From Fidelibacterota bacterium (GTDB taxonomy: Bacteria > Fidelibacterota > Marinisomatia > SCGC-AAA003-L08 > D37C17), in the NCBI GenBank assembly GCA_014381415.1, contig JACNLQ010000039.1, positions 1 to 52,193 of the forward strand: a stretch of DNA of 52,193 bases. The letters are read 5' to 3'. Positions 18,025 to 27,829 of the stretch are shown one piece after another. How positions within the stretch are numbered: the first letter of the stretch is position 1; the number at the start of each line of letters is the position of its first letter. The notes under the pieces are model-generated. The model did not search any database. It saw only the letters and a list, made by a program, of their open reading frames with translations, and was not told where the DNA came from. Position numbers and translations under genes: made by a program.

Positions 18025-19050
18025 ATGTTAGGTATTTCAAATTTTAAAAATATTGTAACAGGCGACATCGCCATTGATTTGGGTACAGCCAATACCCTCA
18101 TTTGGATAAAGGGACAGGGCATCATTTTAAATGAACCCTCCATCGTTGCCCGAAATGTTGTAAGTGGTGAGATAATTGCCGTTGGGAATGAGGCAAGAGA
18201 TATGGTTGGAAGAACCCACAGTGGAATTGAAACTCTCCGACCTCTGAAAGATGGTGTGATTGCAGACTACAAAATGACGGATGCCATGATCCTTGGTTTT
18301 ATCCGAAAAATTAAACTCAGCAGAATAGCCAGGCCTCGAATTGTTATTTGTATTCCATCTGGCGTAACGGATGTGGAACAACGTTCCGTTAAAGAATCTG
18401 CAGAACATGCAAATGCCAGCGAGGTTTATTTAATTGAAGAGCCCATGGCTGCAGCAATTGGTATTGGAATTGATGTGAGCAAACCTGTTGGGAATATGAT
18501 TGTGGATGTGGGAGGCGGTACCACAGAAATTGCAGTGATTTCCTTAAATGGGATTGGTACAATTGAAACCATCAGAATCGCTGGCGATGAACAAACCAAA
18601 GCAATCGTTGACTGGTTTAAAGAGCAGCATAAATTGGGAATTGGCGAAAGAACAGCTGAGAATATTAAGTGTACTGTTGGCTCCGCTGTGCGAAGTAATG
18701 GTGCCATAATTGCAGTGAAGGGTCAGGATATGATTACAGGAATTCCAAAGACTATGGAAGTATCTTCAGATGAAATTCGTCAGGCTTTAGCAGAAACAGT
18801 TTTTCAGATTACTTCAGCCATTAAAAATGCGTTGGATAAAACTCCTCCAGAACATTCTTCAGATATTATCGATTTTGGCATTATACTAACTGGTGGAGGT
18901 GCGCTTCTAAAAGATTTGGATTTGCATATTCGTAACAAAACAAACCTGCCTGTAAATGTTTCTGAGGACCCACTTTTATCCGTAGTAAAAGGAACAGGAA
19001 TAGTTTTAGAAAATTTGAAAAAATATAGAGATGTTCTCATCCAGCCTTGA
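18025..19050 (+). CDS. mreB: Rod shape-determining actin MreB
   Basis: 341-residue bacterial actin that forms membrane-bound filaments guiding sidewall peptidoglycan synthesis. The ATPase motifs are clear: phosphate-1 IAIDLGTANTLIW near residue 15, phosphate-2 MIVDVGGGTTEIAVIS near 158, and the adenosine motif LTGGGALLKDLD near 290. A short SD (AGGA) precedes the ATG. It is followed without a gap by mreC, mreD, mrdA and rodA, the canonical elongasome order. Confidence 0.97.
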   Translation: MLGISNFKNIVTGDIAIDLGTANTLIWIKGQGIILNEPSIVARNVVSGEIIAVGNEARDMVGRTHSGIETLRPLKDGVIADYKMTDAMILGFIRKIKLSRIARPRIVICIPSGVTDVEQRSVKESAEHANASEVYLIEEPMAAAIGIGIDVSKPVGNMIVDVGGGTTEIAVISLNGIGTIETIRIAGDEQTKAIVDWFKEQHKLGIGERTAENIKCTVGSAVRSNGAIIAVKGQDMITGIPKTMEVSSDEIRQALAETVFQITSAIKNALDKTPPEHSSDIIDFGIILTGGGALLKDLDLHIRNKTNLPVNVSEDPLLSVVKGTGIVLENLKKYRDVLIQP

Positions 19051-19826
19051 TGCAGCGCCCCAGAGTCCCCTTCATCAATAAAGATGTTCTGGCTCTTTTA
19101 CTGACCTTATTCCTCTCAGTTTTACTTCTTTTTACCCGAACCTCCCCTCAAATACGTCAGTTAAAGCTTCAACTTTCTCAGTTAGCAAATACTATTGCAT
19201 ACCCAGTAATTTGGTATAGAGAGGTTTTTATAATACGGGAAAAAAATAAACTGTTGAAAGAACAGCTAATCCAATTTACCCTCATGAATTCAGAGTTGGA
19301 AAGTTATCATAGGGAAAATATTCGGTTGAAAGAGATGTTGAATTTCACGAAAACCCAACCTCTGAATTTCAAAACCGCAAACGTTGTTAATCATAATTTT
19401 GGACTTCCTACAAATTCTATTACCATTGATATTGGCGAAAAAGATGGAGTGGTAAAAAATTTAACGGTTATGGATGAAAATGGTTTATTGGGGAAAACGA
19501 TTCAGACCGGAGACCATGCTACTTTAATTCAGCTTATTACCGATAAAAATTTTAGAGTATCCATTCGAATTGGTGAAGACCGTGCTTTGGGTCTTTTCAT
19601 CCCCACCCATGGTAAGTATGGGCTATTAGAAGGTGTACGGAAAAGTATGCCTTTAACAGAAGGTGAAATTGCTTACACATCTGGAATCTCAGAAATTTAT
19701 CCACCTAATATTCCGGTTGCACGTGTAGTTTCAATTAAGAGGGATGAAAATAATCCCTTCCAGCATATTGTTGTAGAACTGGTTGGTTCCCTTGAAAATT
19801 TAGATTATGTTTTTGTAATTTTATGA
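19050..19826 (+). CDS. mreC: Rod shape-determining protein MreC
   Basis: About 258-residue bitopic membrane protein that scaffolds the elongasome in the periplasm and activates PBP2/RodA. An N-terminal membrane segment (KDVLALLLTLFLSVLLLF) is followed by a coiled coil (about 60-100) and the double beta-barrel MreC domain, with the conserved GLLGKTIQTG and ARVVSIKRD. I take the ATG at 19050, which overlaps the mreB stop (TGATG); the TTG three bases earlier is possible but less likely. Confidence 0.93.
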   Translation: MQRPRVPFINKDVLALLLTLFLSVLLLFTRTSPQIRQLKLQLSQLANTIAYPVIWYREVFIIREKNKLLKEQLIQFTLMNSELESYHRENIRLKEMLNFTKTQPLNFKTANVVNHNFGLPTNSITIDIGEKDGVVKNLTVMDENGLLGKTIQTGDHATLIQLITDKNFRVSIRIGEDRALGLFIPTHGKYGLLEGVRKSMPLTEGEIAYTSGISEIYPPNIPVARVVSIKRDENNPFQHIVVELVGSLENLDYVFVIL

Positions 19827-20314
19827 ATAATAAGATTACTCTTAAAATAGTAGTTATAACGATTGTAGTTATGTTGATCCAGATATTCATTCCTGCCTTC
19901 AATTTTAATAATTTGGTAATTGTTCCTGATATCCTCATTATTTTTCTTACATATATTGGATTTTATTATGGTAGATTTTATGTGATTATTCTTGGCTTCC
20001 TGATGGGAATTTCACAAGATTTTATTACCCAGGTTGAATTATTGGGAACATTGGCATTTACAAAATCAGCAATTGGGTTTGGGTTAGGTACGTTAGCAAT
20101 GTACCGAAATGTGTGGTCTGGAAATACTAGGATGTTTTTTATTTTTCTATTGTATAACCTTCATTTTCTCATTTATTATTTTATAAAATTTAGTGGAGTC
20201 CCAATTTCTTCAGCTATTTATATTCAGGTTATTTTAATTCATTCTCTGTTGAGTTTTGTCATTTTATTTATAATTGATAAATCCTTTTTTAATAATGAAA
20301 TCACATTTAAATAA
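19823..20314 (+). CDS. mreD: Rod shape-determining protein MreD
   Basis: 163-residue integral membrane protein with about five hydrophobic segments and no long soluble part, matching MreD. The short GFLMGISQDFI stretch in the middle is typical of the family (GLLLGLLQDLL-like). It overlaps mreC by 4 bp (ATGA) and sits between mreC and the PBP2 gene, so the identification rests on both topology and position. Confidence 0.9.
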   Translation: MNNKITLKIVVITIVVMLIQIFIPAFNFNNLVIVPDILIIFLTYIGFYYGRFYVIILGFLMGISQDFITQVELLGTLAFTKSAIGFGLGTLAMYRNVWSGNTRMFFIFLLYNLHFLIYYFIKFSGVPISSAIYIQVILIHSLLSFVILFIIDKSFFNNEITFK

Positions 20315-20326
20315 AAAGTAATCCCC

Positions 20327-22051
20327 ATGCCAAAATATAAAAAGGTGCAATTAGTATTAGCAGGGATTTTTGCTATTTTATTTTTCCGATTTTATCATCT
20401 ACAAATATATCAGCATTCAAAATATGAGGCCAAGGCAGGTAATAACAGTGTTCGTAAAATTTCACTACATGCTCCCCGTGGTATTATTTATGATAGAAAT
20501 GGCATCCCCATTGTTGATAACCGGCAAATATATGATTTAGCTGTAATACCCTTTGATGTAACCAGCCAATTTGATTACCAGATGGTTTCCAAAAGAACAG
20601 GTGTATCATCAAGTGAATTGCAGGAAAAAATCACTAAAGGTAAAAAATCTTTTCATCGATTCCGTCCTGTTCCTATAAAACGGCATATTAATTTTGAAAC
20701 ACGATCCCATCTTGAAGAAAACAAATTATCGTTACCTGGAACAATATTTTCTGAATTTCCCGCAAGAACCTACCCCGATAAAGCAAAACTTACCCATGTG
20801 CTTGGTTATTTGAGAGTGGTGACAGATTTTACAGCTTCCAAGCCCAATCAAAAATTGAATTATAAATTAGGAGATGTATTTGGATTTAGTGGGATAGAGC
20901 GAATTTATGAATCAAATCTCCGTGGAAGGGATGGCACGGAATTCCGTCTGGTGGATATTTATGGAATTGATCATGGTGTTTATCAGGATAATCCTGGTCA
21001 GCAACCAGTCCCTGGAAAAGCTCTAAACCTAGCCATTGACAGTAAGCTTCAGGCATTAATTGAGGATTTGTTTACAGAAAAAAAAGGTGCTGCAATTTGC
21101 ATGATGCCAAAAACCGGGGACATATTGGCATTTGTGTCCGCACCGGATTATGATTTGAATTCTTTTGCAGGGCCTGTTCCCCTGGAATTATGGGAAGGGT
21201 GGAATACAGATCCAGAAAAACCTCTCATTAATCGGGGAATACAGGGGCTTTATCCCCCAGGAAGCACATTTAAACTAATTGGTGCCGCACTTGCAAAAGA
21301 AGAGGGAAAGGTAGATAAGAATTGGACCGTTAACTGCAATGGAGTTTATCATCTGGGAGATAGAGATTTTCATTGCTGGAATGAAGCCGGTCATGGCACC
21401 GTAAATATGGATAAAGCTATTTTTCAATCCTGCAATATTTATTTTTATCATCTAATACAAAAACTATCCTTCAATAATTGGAAAGGTATGGCAGAGAATT
21501 TTGGGTTTGGAGCAACTACCGGAATTGATCTTTTGGGTGAAAAAGAAGGTCTTGTCCCGGGAAAAAAGTATATGAATGATAAATATGGAAGGTTTGGTTG
21601 GGCAACAGGGAATTTACTCACATTTATTATTGGTCAGGGGGATGTTCTGGTTACTCCCCTTCAAGTTGTTCAAATGATGAATATCATTGCAACCAGGGGA
21701 AATACTAAAAGCCCTCATTTATTATTAGATGGTCCTTCGGAAAATATTACTCTATCATTGAAATCAGAAACATGGGACTTTTTGCAGCAAGCGACTTGGA
21801 ATGTGGTAAATCATGAAGATGGAACCGGTAAAGCTGCAAAAGTAATGGGTGGCGATGTACATGGAAAAACAGGTACAGCACAAAATCCGCACGGGGAGGT
21901 TCATTCATGGTTTGCAGGTTATTTAGTTAAGGATGATGTCCCGATTTTATCTTTAGCTATATTGGTGGAACATGGAGGTAAAGGTTCAGTTGAAGCTGCC
22001 TTAATTTCCCATAAAATTTTTAAATATGCTCAGAAAAACATTACTTTATAA
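20327..22051 (+). CDS. mrdA: Penicillin-binding protein 2 (elongasome transpeptidase)
   Basis: 574-residue class B PBP that cross-links peptidoglycan during elongation with RodA. It has an N-terminal anchor (about 8-24), the dimerisation/pedestal domain with APRGIIYDRNG (49-59), and a transpeptidase domain with the active-site SxxK in PPGSTFK (Ser313, Lys316), SCN in QSCNIY, and KTGT in HGKTGTAQ. It is slightly shorter than the about 630 residues of the E. coli protein. Its end overlaps rodA by 26 bp. Confidence 0.95.
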   Translation: MPKYKKVQLVLAGIFAILFFRFYHLQIYQHSKYEAKAGNNSVRKISLHAPRGIIYDRNGIPIVDNRQIYDLAVIPFDVTSQFDYQMVSKRTGVSSSELQEKITKGKKSFHRFRPVPIKRHINFETRSHLEENKLSLPGTIFSEFPARTYPDKAKLTHVLGYLRVVTDFTASKPNQKLNYKLGDVFGFSGIERIYESNLRGRDGTEFRLVDIYGIDHGVYQDNPGQQPVPGKALNLAIDSKLQALIEDLFTEKKGAAICMMPKTGDILAFVSAPDYDLNSFAGPVPLELWEGWNTDPEKPLINRGIQGLYPPGSTFKLIGAALAKEEGKVDKNWTVNCNGVYHLGDRDFHCWNEAGHGTVNMDKAIFQSCNIYFYHLIQKLSFNNWKGMAENFGFGATTGIDLLGEKEGLVPGKKYMNDKYGRFGWATGNLLTFIIGQGDVLVTPLQVVQMMNIIATRGNTKSPHLLLDGPSENITLSLKSETWDFLQQATWNVVNHEDGTGKAAKVMGGDVHGKTGTAQNPHGEVHSWFAGYLVKDDVPILSLAILVEHGGKGSVEAALISHKIFKYAQKNITL

Positions 22052-23282
22052 TAATTTTCTAAACAAAATATTTCAACCTCCGGATAAAATAGTGTTCCGT
22101 TGGGGTATGTTATTTCCCGTAATCGTTCTTATGTGTATTAGTTTTATTACATTGAAATATACCAGTGTGAATTCATCATTTTTTTCTTCCACATTTACAA
22201 AACAGATAGTCTGGTTTGGCTTGGGGAGTATTATTTTTATTTTAGCCCAGTGGGTACGAATCCAATATTTTCAGGAATATGCCTATCACTTTTACGGTAT
22301 TCTAATTATTCTTATTGGCGTCACCTATTTCATGCCTGTGATTGGAGGATCGCAGAGGTGGCTAATATTTGGTCCTCTTTCTTTTCAACCTTCAGAAATT
22401 GGGAAATTGTTTTTGGTTTTTGTAATTGCCAGGGTGCTTGCAGATCAAAAAGGGAATATGAATGAAATCAAATTATTATTATTGATTTTGATAATGGCAT
22501 TTATCCCTGCTTTATTGGTTTTTAAGCAGCCAGATTTTGGTACTGCAATAGTTTATGGTTTTATTGCAATTCCCATGCTGTATTGGTCGGGTATAAGATC
22601 ATTCTATCTATTTTCAGTAATTGCACCTTTTGTAAGTATCATTTCAGCTTTTAATATTTATATTTTTTCGATTTGGATGGGGATCCTGGTTTTTGTGATT
22701 TACTACAATCAACCTAAAATAACTACAGGAGTCTCCCAGTTTATCGTAAATATTGGTTGTGGAATACTGTCTCCTTTCATCTGGAATAATATATTATATT
22801 TTCATCAAAAGGAACGGATATTAACTTTGCTCAACCCTACTCGGGACCCACATGGAGCAGGTTATCAGGTTATTCAATCGATAATTGCAATCGGTTCGGG
22901 AGGAATTTGGGGAAAGGGGGTTGGTGAGGGTACACAAACGCAGCTCCGCTATTTACCAGTTAGGGATACAGACTTTATTGTTTCGGTGATTGGTGAAGAA
23001 ATGGGTTTATTTGGGATTACCGTAATTTTAGTTGTTTTTTTTACCATGCTTTATTGGATAATTGTATATGCTGGAATTATTTCAAACAGATTCTCAAGTT
23101 TGACTCTAATTGGATTTGCCAGTATTTTATTTATTCATCTCGCCGTTAATATGGGAATGACTGTAGGATTGCTCCCAGTCACAGGACTGCCGGCACCATT
23201 TCTCAGTTACGGAGGATCATTTTTATTATCCTGCATATTAATACTGGCACTATCCACAAATATTATCAATCAACATATTTAA
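22026..23282 (+). CDS. rodA: SEDS peptidoglycan glycosyltransferase RodA
   Basis: 418-residue polytopic SEDS protein with about ten membrane segments, which polymerises lipid II for sidewall growth with PBP2. Conserved SEDS segments are present: GGSQRWLIFGPLSFQPSEIGKL, FKQPDFGTA, and in the large loop NPTRDPHGAGYQ, GKGVGEGTQ and LPVRDTDFI (with the essential Asp), followed by GLPAPFLSYGGS near the end. It starts inside the end of mrdA. A possible extended -10 (TGGTATGAT, 23299-23307) after its end may begin the next unit. Confidence 0.96.
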   Translation: MLRKTLLYNNFLNKIFQPPDKIVFRWGMLFPVIVLMCISFITLKYTSVNSSFFSSTFTKQIVWFGLGSIIFILAQWVRIQYFQEYAYHFYGILIILIGVTYFMPVIGGSQRWLIFGPLSFQPSEIGKLFLVFVIARVLADQKGNMNEIKLLLLILIMAFIPALLVFKQPDFGTAIVYGFIAIPMLYWSGIRSFYLFSVIAPFVSIISAFNIYIFSIWMGILVFVIYYNQPKITTGVSQFIVNIGCGILSPFIWNNILYFHQKERILTLLNPTRDPHGAGYQVIQSIIAIGSGGIWGKGVGEGTQTQLRYLPVRDTDFIVSVIGEEMGLFGITVILVVFFTMLYWIIVYAGIISNRFSSLTLIGFASILFIHLAVNMGMTVGLLPVTGLPAPFLSYGGSFLLSCILILALSTNIINQHI

Positions 23283-23376
23283 ATCACATATTAGAAATTG
23301 GTATGATGACTATGAGTTGTGTAAATTTAACCCCTTTTATTTAATTACAATTTATAGAAAATCAAGGAATCTTAAT

Positions 23377-24288
23377 ATGGCCGCCTTTTCAGGTAAAAAA
23401 TATGCTTTTATAAGTACCTTCATTTTTATTGTTCTAACGGGATGTTCTGGCACTCGCCCCAATGATTCATTGGATAGTATAGGCAATGAAAGTTCCGCAG
23501 ATGTTGAATCCCTCAAGTCAATAATATATGAACAAGGAAAAAAAATATCATCAATTGAAGAAGATTTAATAAAATATCAGGATTTGATTGATGATCAATC
23601 TAATGTGCTGGATATTTATGATGATAATAATCAAAATGTACGGGAATTTAGAAGAAATCTTGAAAGGGAAGTTCAATCTGCTATAGAACAAATTCAAGAG
23701 GGATCATTTGAAAAGGAAATGACTAACACCCTAATTAAAATTCAAAATAAAATTCATATTTTGGAAGATCGGACTTTTTATACAGATAGCCTATATTTTG
23801 AATTGGTCAATGAGATTGTTATGATTGAAAATGAAATAGCCTCTTTAATATCCAGCTTTAAGGAAATGAGTGAAATTTCCGGAAACAGGCAGGCGAGAGT
23901 TGTTCCCAAGCTTACAAATGAAGAATATCAAGCCAAGTATATTGAGTCACTTTCAAATTACCAAAATGGAGAATGGAATACCAGTCTAGATGGCTTCAAA
24001 TTTCTCATTCAGGCTGATAGCAATCATGAATTAGCTGATAATTGTCAATACTGGATTGGTGAAGTATATTATTCACTAAAAGAATATAATCGAAGTATAA
24101 AAGAATTTGAAAAAGTCTTTACGTTTCCTGGAACCAATAAAGCAGATGATGCCCAATATAAATTGGGGCTATGTTATGTAAATATTGGACAGATTGATAA
24201 AGCAAAACAGGAATTTGAAAATTTACTTGAGTTCTACCCCAACAGTGAATATTATAAAAGAAGTCAGGAAACCCTTAAAAAATATTAA
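23377..24288 (+). CDS. CpoB/YbgF-like coiled-coil TPR lipoprotein
   Basis: About 303-residue envelope lipoprotein. With the start at 23377 the signal is MAAFSGKKYAFISTFIFIVL followed by lipobox LTGC (Cys23). An AAGGAAT SD lies 7 bases before this ATG; an ATG at 23317 would add 20 residues and spoil the signal. A coiled coil (about 45-100) is followed by three TPR units in the last 100 residues (DNCQYWIGEVYYSLKEY, ADDAQYKLGLCYVNIG). This is the architecture of CpoB (YbgF), which links Tol-Pal and PBP1B function, though lipidation differs from the E. coli form. A coordinator of wall and outer-membrane growth next to the elongasome genes is a reasonable inference. Confidence 0.82.
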   Translation: MAAFSGKKYAFISTFIFIVLTGCSGTRPNDSLDSIGNESSADVESLKSIIYEQGKKISSIEEDLIKYQDLIDDQSNVLDIYDDNNQNVREFRRNLEREVQSAIEQIQEGSFEKEMTNTLIKIQNKIHILEDRTFYTDSLYFELVNEIVMIENEIASLISSFKEMSEISGNRQARVVPKLTNEEYQAKYIESLSNYQNGEWNTSLDGFKFLIQADSNHELADNCQYWIGEVYYSLKEYNRSIKEFEKVFTFPGTNKADDAQYKLGLCYVNIGQIDKAKQEFENLLEFYPNSEYYKRSQETLKKY

Positions 24289-24311
24289 ATTAATTAAAGA
24301 AAAGGAATTAC

Positions 24312-25145
24312 ATGCCCCCACTGAAATTATATTATTTATCAGCTGAAGTTGCACCATTTTCAGAAACCTATGAACTGGCAATGTTCTCAAGAAAAATAAC
24401 CAGCAAACTGCATGATAAAGAGGATGTAGATATTCGTGTATCTCAACCCAAATATGGGTATGTGAGCGAGCGGAAATATATTCTGAGAGAAGTCATCAGA
24501 CTCAAGGATATTCCCGTCATTTTTAATGAGGAAAGACATGTAATAAATATGAAATCCTGTTTTATTCCAGAAACCCGTGTGCAAGTTTATTTTATGGAAA
24601 ATAATCCATTATATAAGTCTTTACCTGATTTGATTTATAAAGCAAGAAATGGCAGAATATTCAGTGATATTGATGAAAGATTTGCATTTTTTGCATTGTC
24701 TGCAATTGATACATTAACCTCATTATTTTGGGCGCCTGATATATTCATTTGTAATGATTGGCAAACCTCTTTTATTCCAATTTTATTGCAGGAACGATTC
24801 AAGCAGGAAGAGTTTTATTCAAACATGAAATCAGTTTATATTATTCATTCTATTAATGATTACCGAAAATATTCTAAACATACCTATGATATGCTTGGTC
24901 TAACTCCAGGTGAATCAGGGAAATTAGTTGATAATCATATTTGCGCCGTTGAAAATGCGGATTTAACCATTGCAATGAATTATGAATCCTCCAATTTAAT
25001 GGAAAATATGAAGAAACAAAAAAAACTATTTGATTCATTTGAGTCTAATAATTCTTTGGTTATTGACATTCCTAAAAAATCGAATCGTGAAGTCTGGAAA
25101 GAAACTGCTAACACCATTGAATCAGCCTGTAAGAAGTTAAAATGA
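24312..25145 (+). CDS. Standalone glycogen/starch-synthase N-domain-like protein
   Basis: 277 residues matching only the N-terminal half of GT5 glycogen synthase: LYYLSAEVAPFSE at the start, DERFAFFALSAIDTL and CNDWQTSFIPILL in the middle. The C-terminal nucleotide-binding half is absent. The ADP-glucose-binding KTGGL motif after SAEVAPF is replaced by SETYEL, so normal glycogen synthase activity is unlikely. Short proteins of this kind occur in Bacteroidetes, where they are annotated as glycogen/starch synthase without proven function. An AAGGAA SD precedes the ATG, and the gene ends in a 4-bp overlap with the next (ATGA). Confidence 0.8.
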   Translation: MPPLKLYYLSAEVAPFSETYELAMFSRKITSKLHDKEDVDIRVSQPKYGYVSERKYILREVIRLKDIPVIFNEERHVINMKSCFIPETRVQVYFMENNPLYKSLPDLIYKARNGRIFSDIDERFAFFALSAIDTLTSLFWAPDIFICNDWQTSFIPILLQERFKQEEFYSNMKSVYIIHSINDYRKYSKHTYDMLGLTPGESGKLVDNHICAVENADLTIAMNYESSNLMENMKKQKKLFDSFESNNSLVIDIPKKSNREVWKETANTIESACKKLK

Positions 25146-27829
25146 ATTTCTTAACCCCTCCTTTTAATGGCAGAGCGGTTCATATTCTGCTTTTGGGAGG
25201 TTTAGCCCTCCTTTTGAGCTGCCAGTCTGATCCTATTGTATTTAATCCATCTGGTGGCTATGAATACAATAAGAAGAGTTTTCCATTAAATAATGAAACT
25301 TCAGAAACCATTCAGGGTGAACTGCATACAGGAAAGAGCTCCAAATTGTATTCTGGAATTTTATCAAATGGAGATACAGTTTCAACGCTCATTCGTTTGT
25401 TACCAGAGGTATTGGATTCCCATCAAATATGTGGTTCTGATAGTATAATTGACGTTGAGATTACACTCACAACCATCAACCCTATTGCAATTAAAGAAGA
25501 CACCACCCTTATTGACACTCTGATTCAATTTAATGCTTTAAAAACATACTTAATTTCAACCGATGTATTTGAAGAAGATGTTGTAATAACCAATGACATT
25601 GTAAATAATATAAACGGATTAACAATTGATAATTCAATACAAAATGTTGAACTAAATACAAATAGCATTGAATTAAATCTATTGTTACATGATAGTACAA
25701 TTATTAAAAAATGGTGTGAAGATAAAGAGAATTTAGGAGTTGTAATATCCTATGCACCTGATGATTCATCATATTTGGAATTTTTTTCATCTAACAGTTC
25801 AGAGGTGGGATTAGGGCCAAGGCTCAATTTAGAATATTCCATTGAGGAGGAAACATCAAAAATTTATAATCGTTATTCATTTAATCAAGTTTCCTGGTCT
25901 GAAGGATTATTTGAAGGTGAAAGTTTCGGTCCATATTATGTTGAGGATTCCTTGTCAAGCTATTGGGGTACAGTTTATGCTATAAACTCAAATGAAAACA
26001 TGCAAATTATTGATAGCCCTCCATTAGTGTATGATTCTATAACCGTTCAAACTGATTTTATTTCTGCAGGACAAAATTCAGCTCTGGTAACAATTGATTT
26101 AGACCTTAATCCTGAGAATATTGATTCTATTTCTTTTTCAATATTAAATGCTTTTGCCTTTAAAAAAGATGATGATCCTGCTGGTGATAATTGGGATAAT
26201 GGGGCAAACATTGATAGTACCGAGGGTGATAGTACATATAATGTTGGGGAGTTATTTAACGATTATGGAATTGATAATTGCCCAGATGAATTAGAAGATG
26301 GTTTTGGTGGTTGTGCTTCATCAGAAGAAGAAAGTGCATTTAATAGTAAAGGAACCGAAGGCAATGGCCAATTAGATTGGACCGATGAAAATGTTAATAA
26401 TTTATGGGATGAAGGTGAAGGTGAAATATGGTGGGATTGGGGACCTGACTGGTGTCCTGATAGTCTTGAAAATGGGGTTGGGTTTTGTATAGCAGATACT
26501 TCAGCTTGTAATTGTTTAGATACACCAAATGTTGAACTGGTTTATGATCCAAACAATGACAATGCTGATCCGACAGGTGATGATTGGCATGAGATAAATA
26601 ACCTGGATGGCACAGAGGGGAATAATCAATGGGATCCGGGAGAACCTTTTTATGATTGGGGGTTAGATGAACTACCCATGGCTCTGGTAGGATATTCTGA
26701 TGAATTTGAGGGAGATAGTTTGCTGAACTGGACGGATAAAAACAACAATGGCACATGGGATCAGGGAGAGGGTGAAAGATGGTTTGATACTGGTATGGAT
26801 GGTACATTCAATGAAGACGAAGCAGAAAATTACGAAAACCACACTGAAGGGAATTTTATTTTTAATACAGGTGAAAGATACCTGGATTGTGGTGAAGGGG
26901 AAAATCAATTTAATTCAGATTTAAATTGTGTAGAAGATTCTGGAGACAATTATAATATTGATCCAAATTTAGATAATTGGAGTGCAACAGACTCAACATC
27001 TACTGGCACTGAAGGGAATGGTTTTTTAGATGAGGGTGAAGAATGGTTTGATTGGGGATTAGATGGCATTCAAGATTCCCTTGAAGCCTTCCAAGTATCC
27101 TCTGTTATTTCGATTGAACGATATGATAATAGTTATATTTTCAACCTTGATGATGAGCCTTTACAATTTACTCCGGCTTTAGAAGCTGATACAGTGAGTC
27201 TATGGATTTCTGAAATACAGAAAGTTGACAATTCCATAAAAATTGAGGTAAGTGTTCAATCAAATATTAATTTGAAAGGGCTTCAATTTCAATTATATCA
27301 CACACCATTTACCAAAGTGGATACATCCCTGGAAACCTATACGCCTTCCATTGCCCAGCTTGGAGAAGATAAACTTTTTGAAGATTTTACTTTATTGCCA
27401 AAGAAGAATTACTCTGATGATGAATTAAATGAACAATTGCTTATTGAGTACTCCAATGATCTCTCCACATTTCTTGATTTTGACAGCCTAAACCTCTTCC
27501 TTGAAAATGAGGAGTATATTTTTTCTCATCAATATTCAAATTTAGTTTTTTATATAGATACAACAACTTCGGATTTACATGAAGATGGTATGTGGGTTTA
27601 TTTAACACATTTAGATGATTCTGGTGAGGATGAAATTTTAATAACTAAGAAAGTAACTTCATTATCAGATTCAGTTGAAATTTCAATGGGCCAGATTTTG
27701 AGAGCATATCAAAGCGGGAGTATAGCCACTTATAATGGATTGAAATTAAAAGCTGATGATAATCTGTATAATTATTCAAAATTATCAATTAAAAATAATC
27801 CACGAATAGATGTGATGTACAGTCAATGA
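25142..27829 (+). CDS. Large lipoprotein with Asp/Glu/Trp-rich repeats
   Basis: 895-residue lipoprotein with signal and lipobox LLSC (Cys27). Residues about 40-245 resemble a DNRLRE-type beta-sandwich (GKSSKLYSGILSNG early, LGPRLNLEY at the end); this is a by-eye match. Residues about 335-655 hold at least five loosely repeated acidic units built on TEGNG..DW.DEN.NN.WDEGEGE followed by W.DWG.D, for example DKNNNGTWDQGEGERWFDTG and GFLDEGEEWFDWGLD. Their DxNxNGxxDxGE spacing recalls calcium-binding loops, and isolated Cys pairs occur between units. The C-terminal 230 residues are beta-rich. No type IX sorting domain is present, fitting a lipid anchor. It overlaps both neighbours by 4 bp, and the next gene is an outer-membrane barrel, so the two may form a surface complex. 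Function unknown. Confidence 0.8.
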   Translation: MNFLTPPFNGRAVHILLLGGLALLLSCQSDPIVFNPSGGYEYNKKSFPLNNETSETIQGELHTGKSSKLYSGILSNGDTVSTLIRLLPEVLDSHQICGSDSIIDVEITLTTINPIAIKEDTTLIDTLIQFNALKTYLISTDVFEEDVVITNDIVNNINGLTIDNSIQNVELNTNSIELNLLLHDSTIIKKWCEDKENLGVVISYAPDDSSYLEFFSSNSSEVGLGPRLNLEYSIEEETSKIYNRYSFNQVSWSEGLFEGESFGPYYVEDSLSSYWGTVYAINSNENMQIIDSPPLVYDSITVQTDFISAGQNSALVTIDLDLNPENIDSISFSILNAFAFKKDDDPAGDNWDNGANIDSTEGDSTYNVGELFNDYGIDNCPDELEDGFGGCASSEEESAFNSKGTEGNGQLDWTDENVNNLWDEGEGEIWWDWGPDWCPDSLENGVGFCIADTSACNCLDTPNVELVYDPNNDNADPTGDDWHEINNLDGTEGNNQWDPGEPFYDWGLDELPMALVGYSDEFEGDSLLNWTDKNNNGTWDQGEGERWFDTGMDGTFNEDEAENYENHTEGNFIFNTGERYLDCGEGENQFNSDLNCVEDSGDNYNIDPNLDNWSATDSTSTGTEGNGFLDEGEEWFDWGLDGIQDSLEAFQVSSVISIERYDNSYIFNLDDEPLQFTPALEADTVSLWISEIQKVDNSIKIEVSVQSNINLKGLQFQLYHTPFTKVDTSLETYTPSIAQLGEDKLFEDFTLLPKKNYSDDELNEQLLIEYSNDLSTFLDFDSLNLFLENEEYIFSHQYSNLVFYIDTTTSDLHEDGMWVYLTHLDDSGEDEILITKKVTSLSDSVEISMGQILRAYQSGSIATYNGLKLKADDNLYNYSKLSIKNNPRIDVMYSQ

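Noticed and set aside
26394-26908. Minus-strand His/Pro-rich frames
   Set aside because: Shadows of the acidic repeat region of the large lipoprotein; no independent support.
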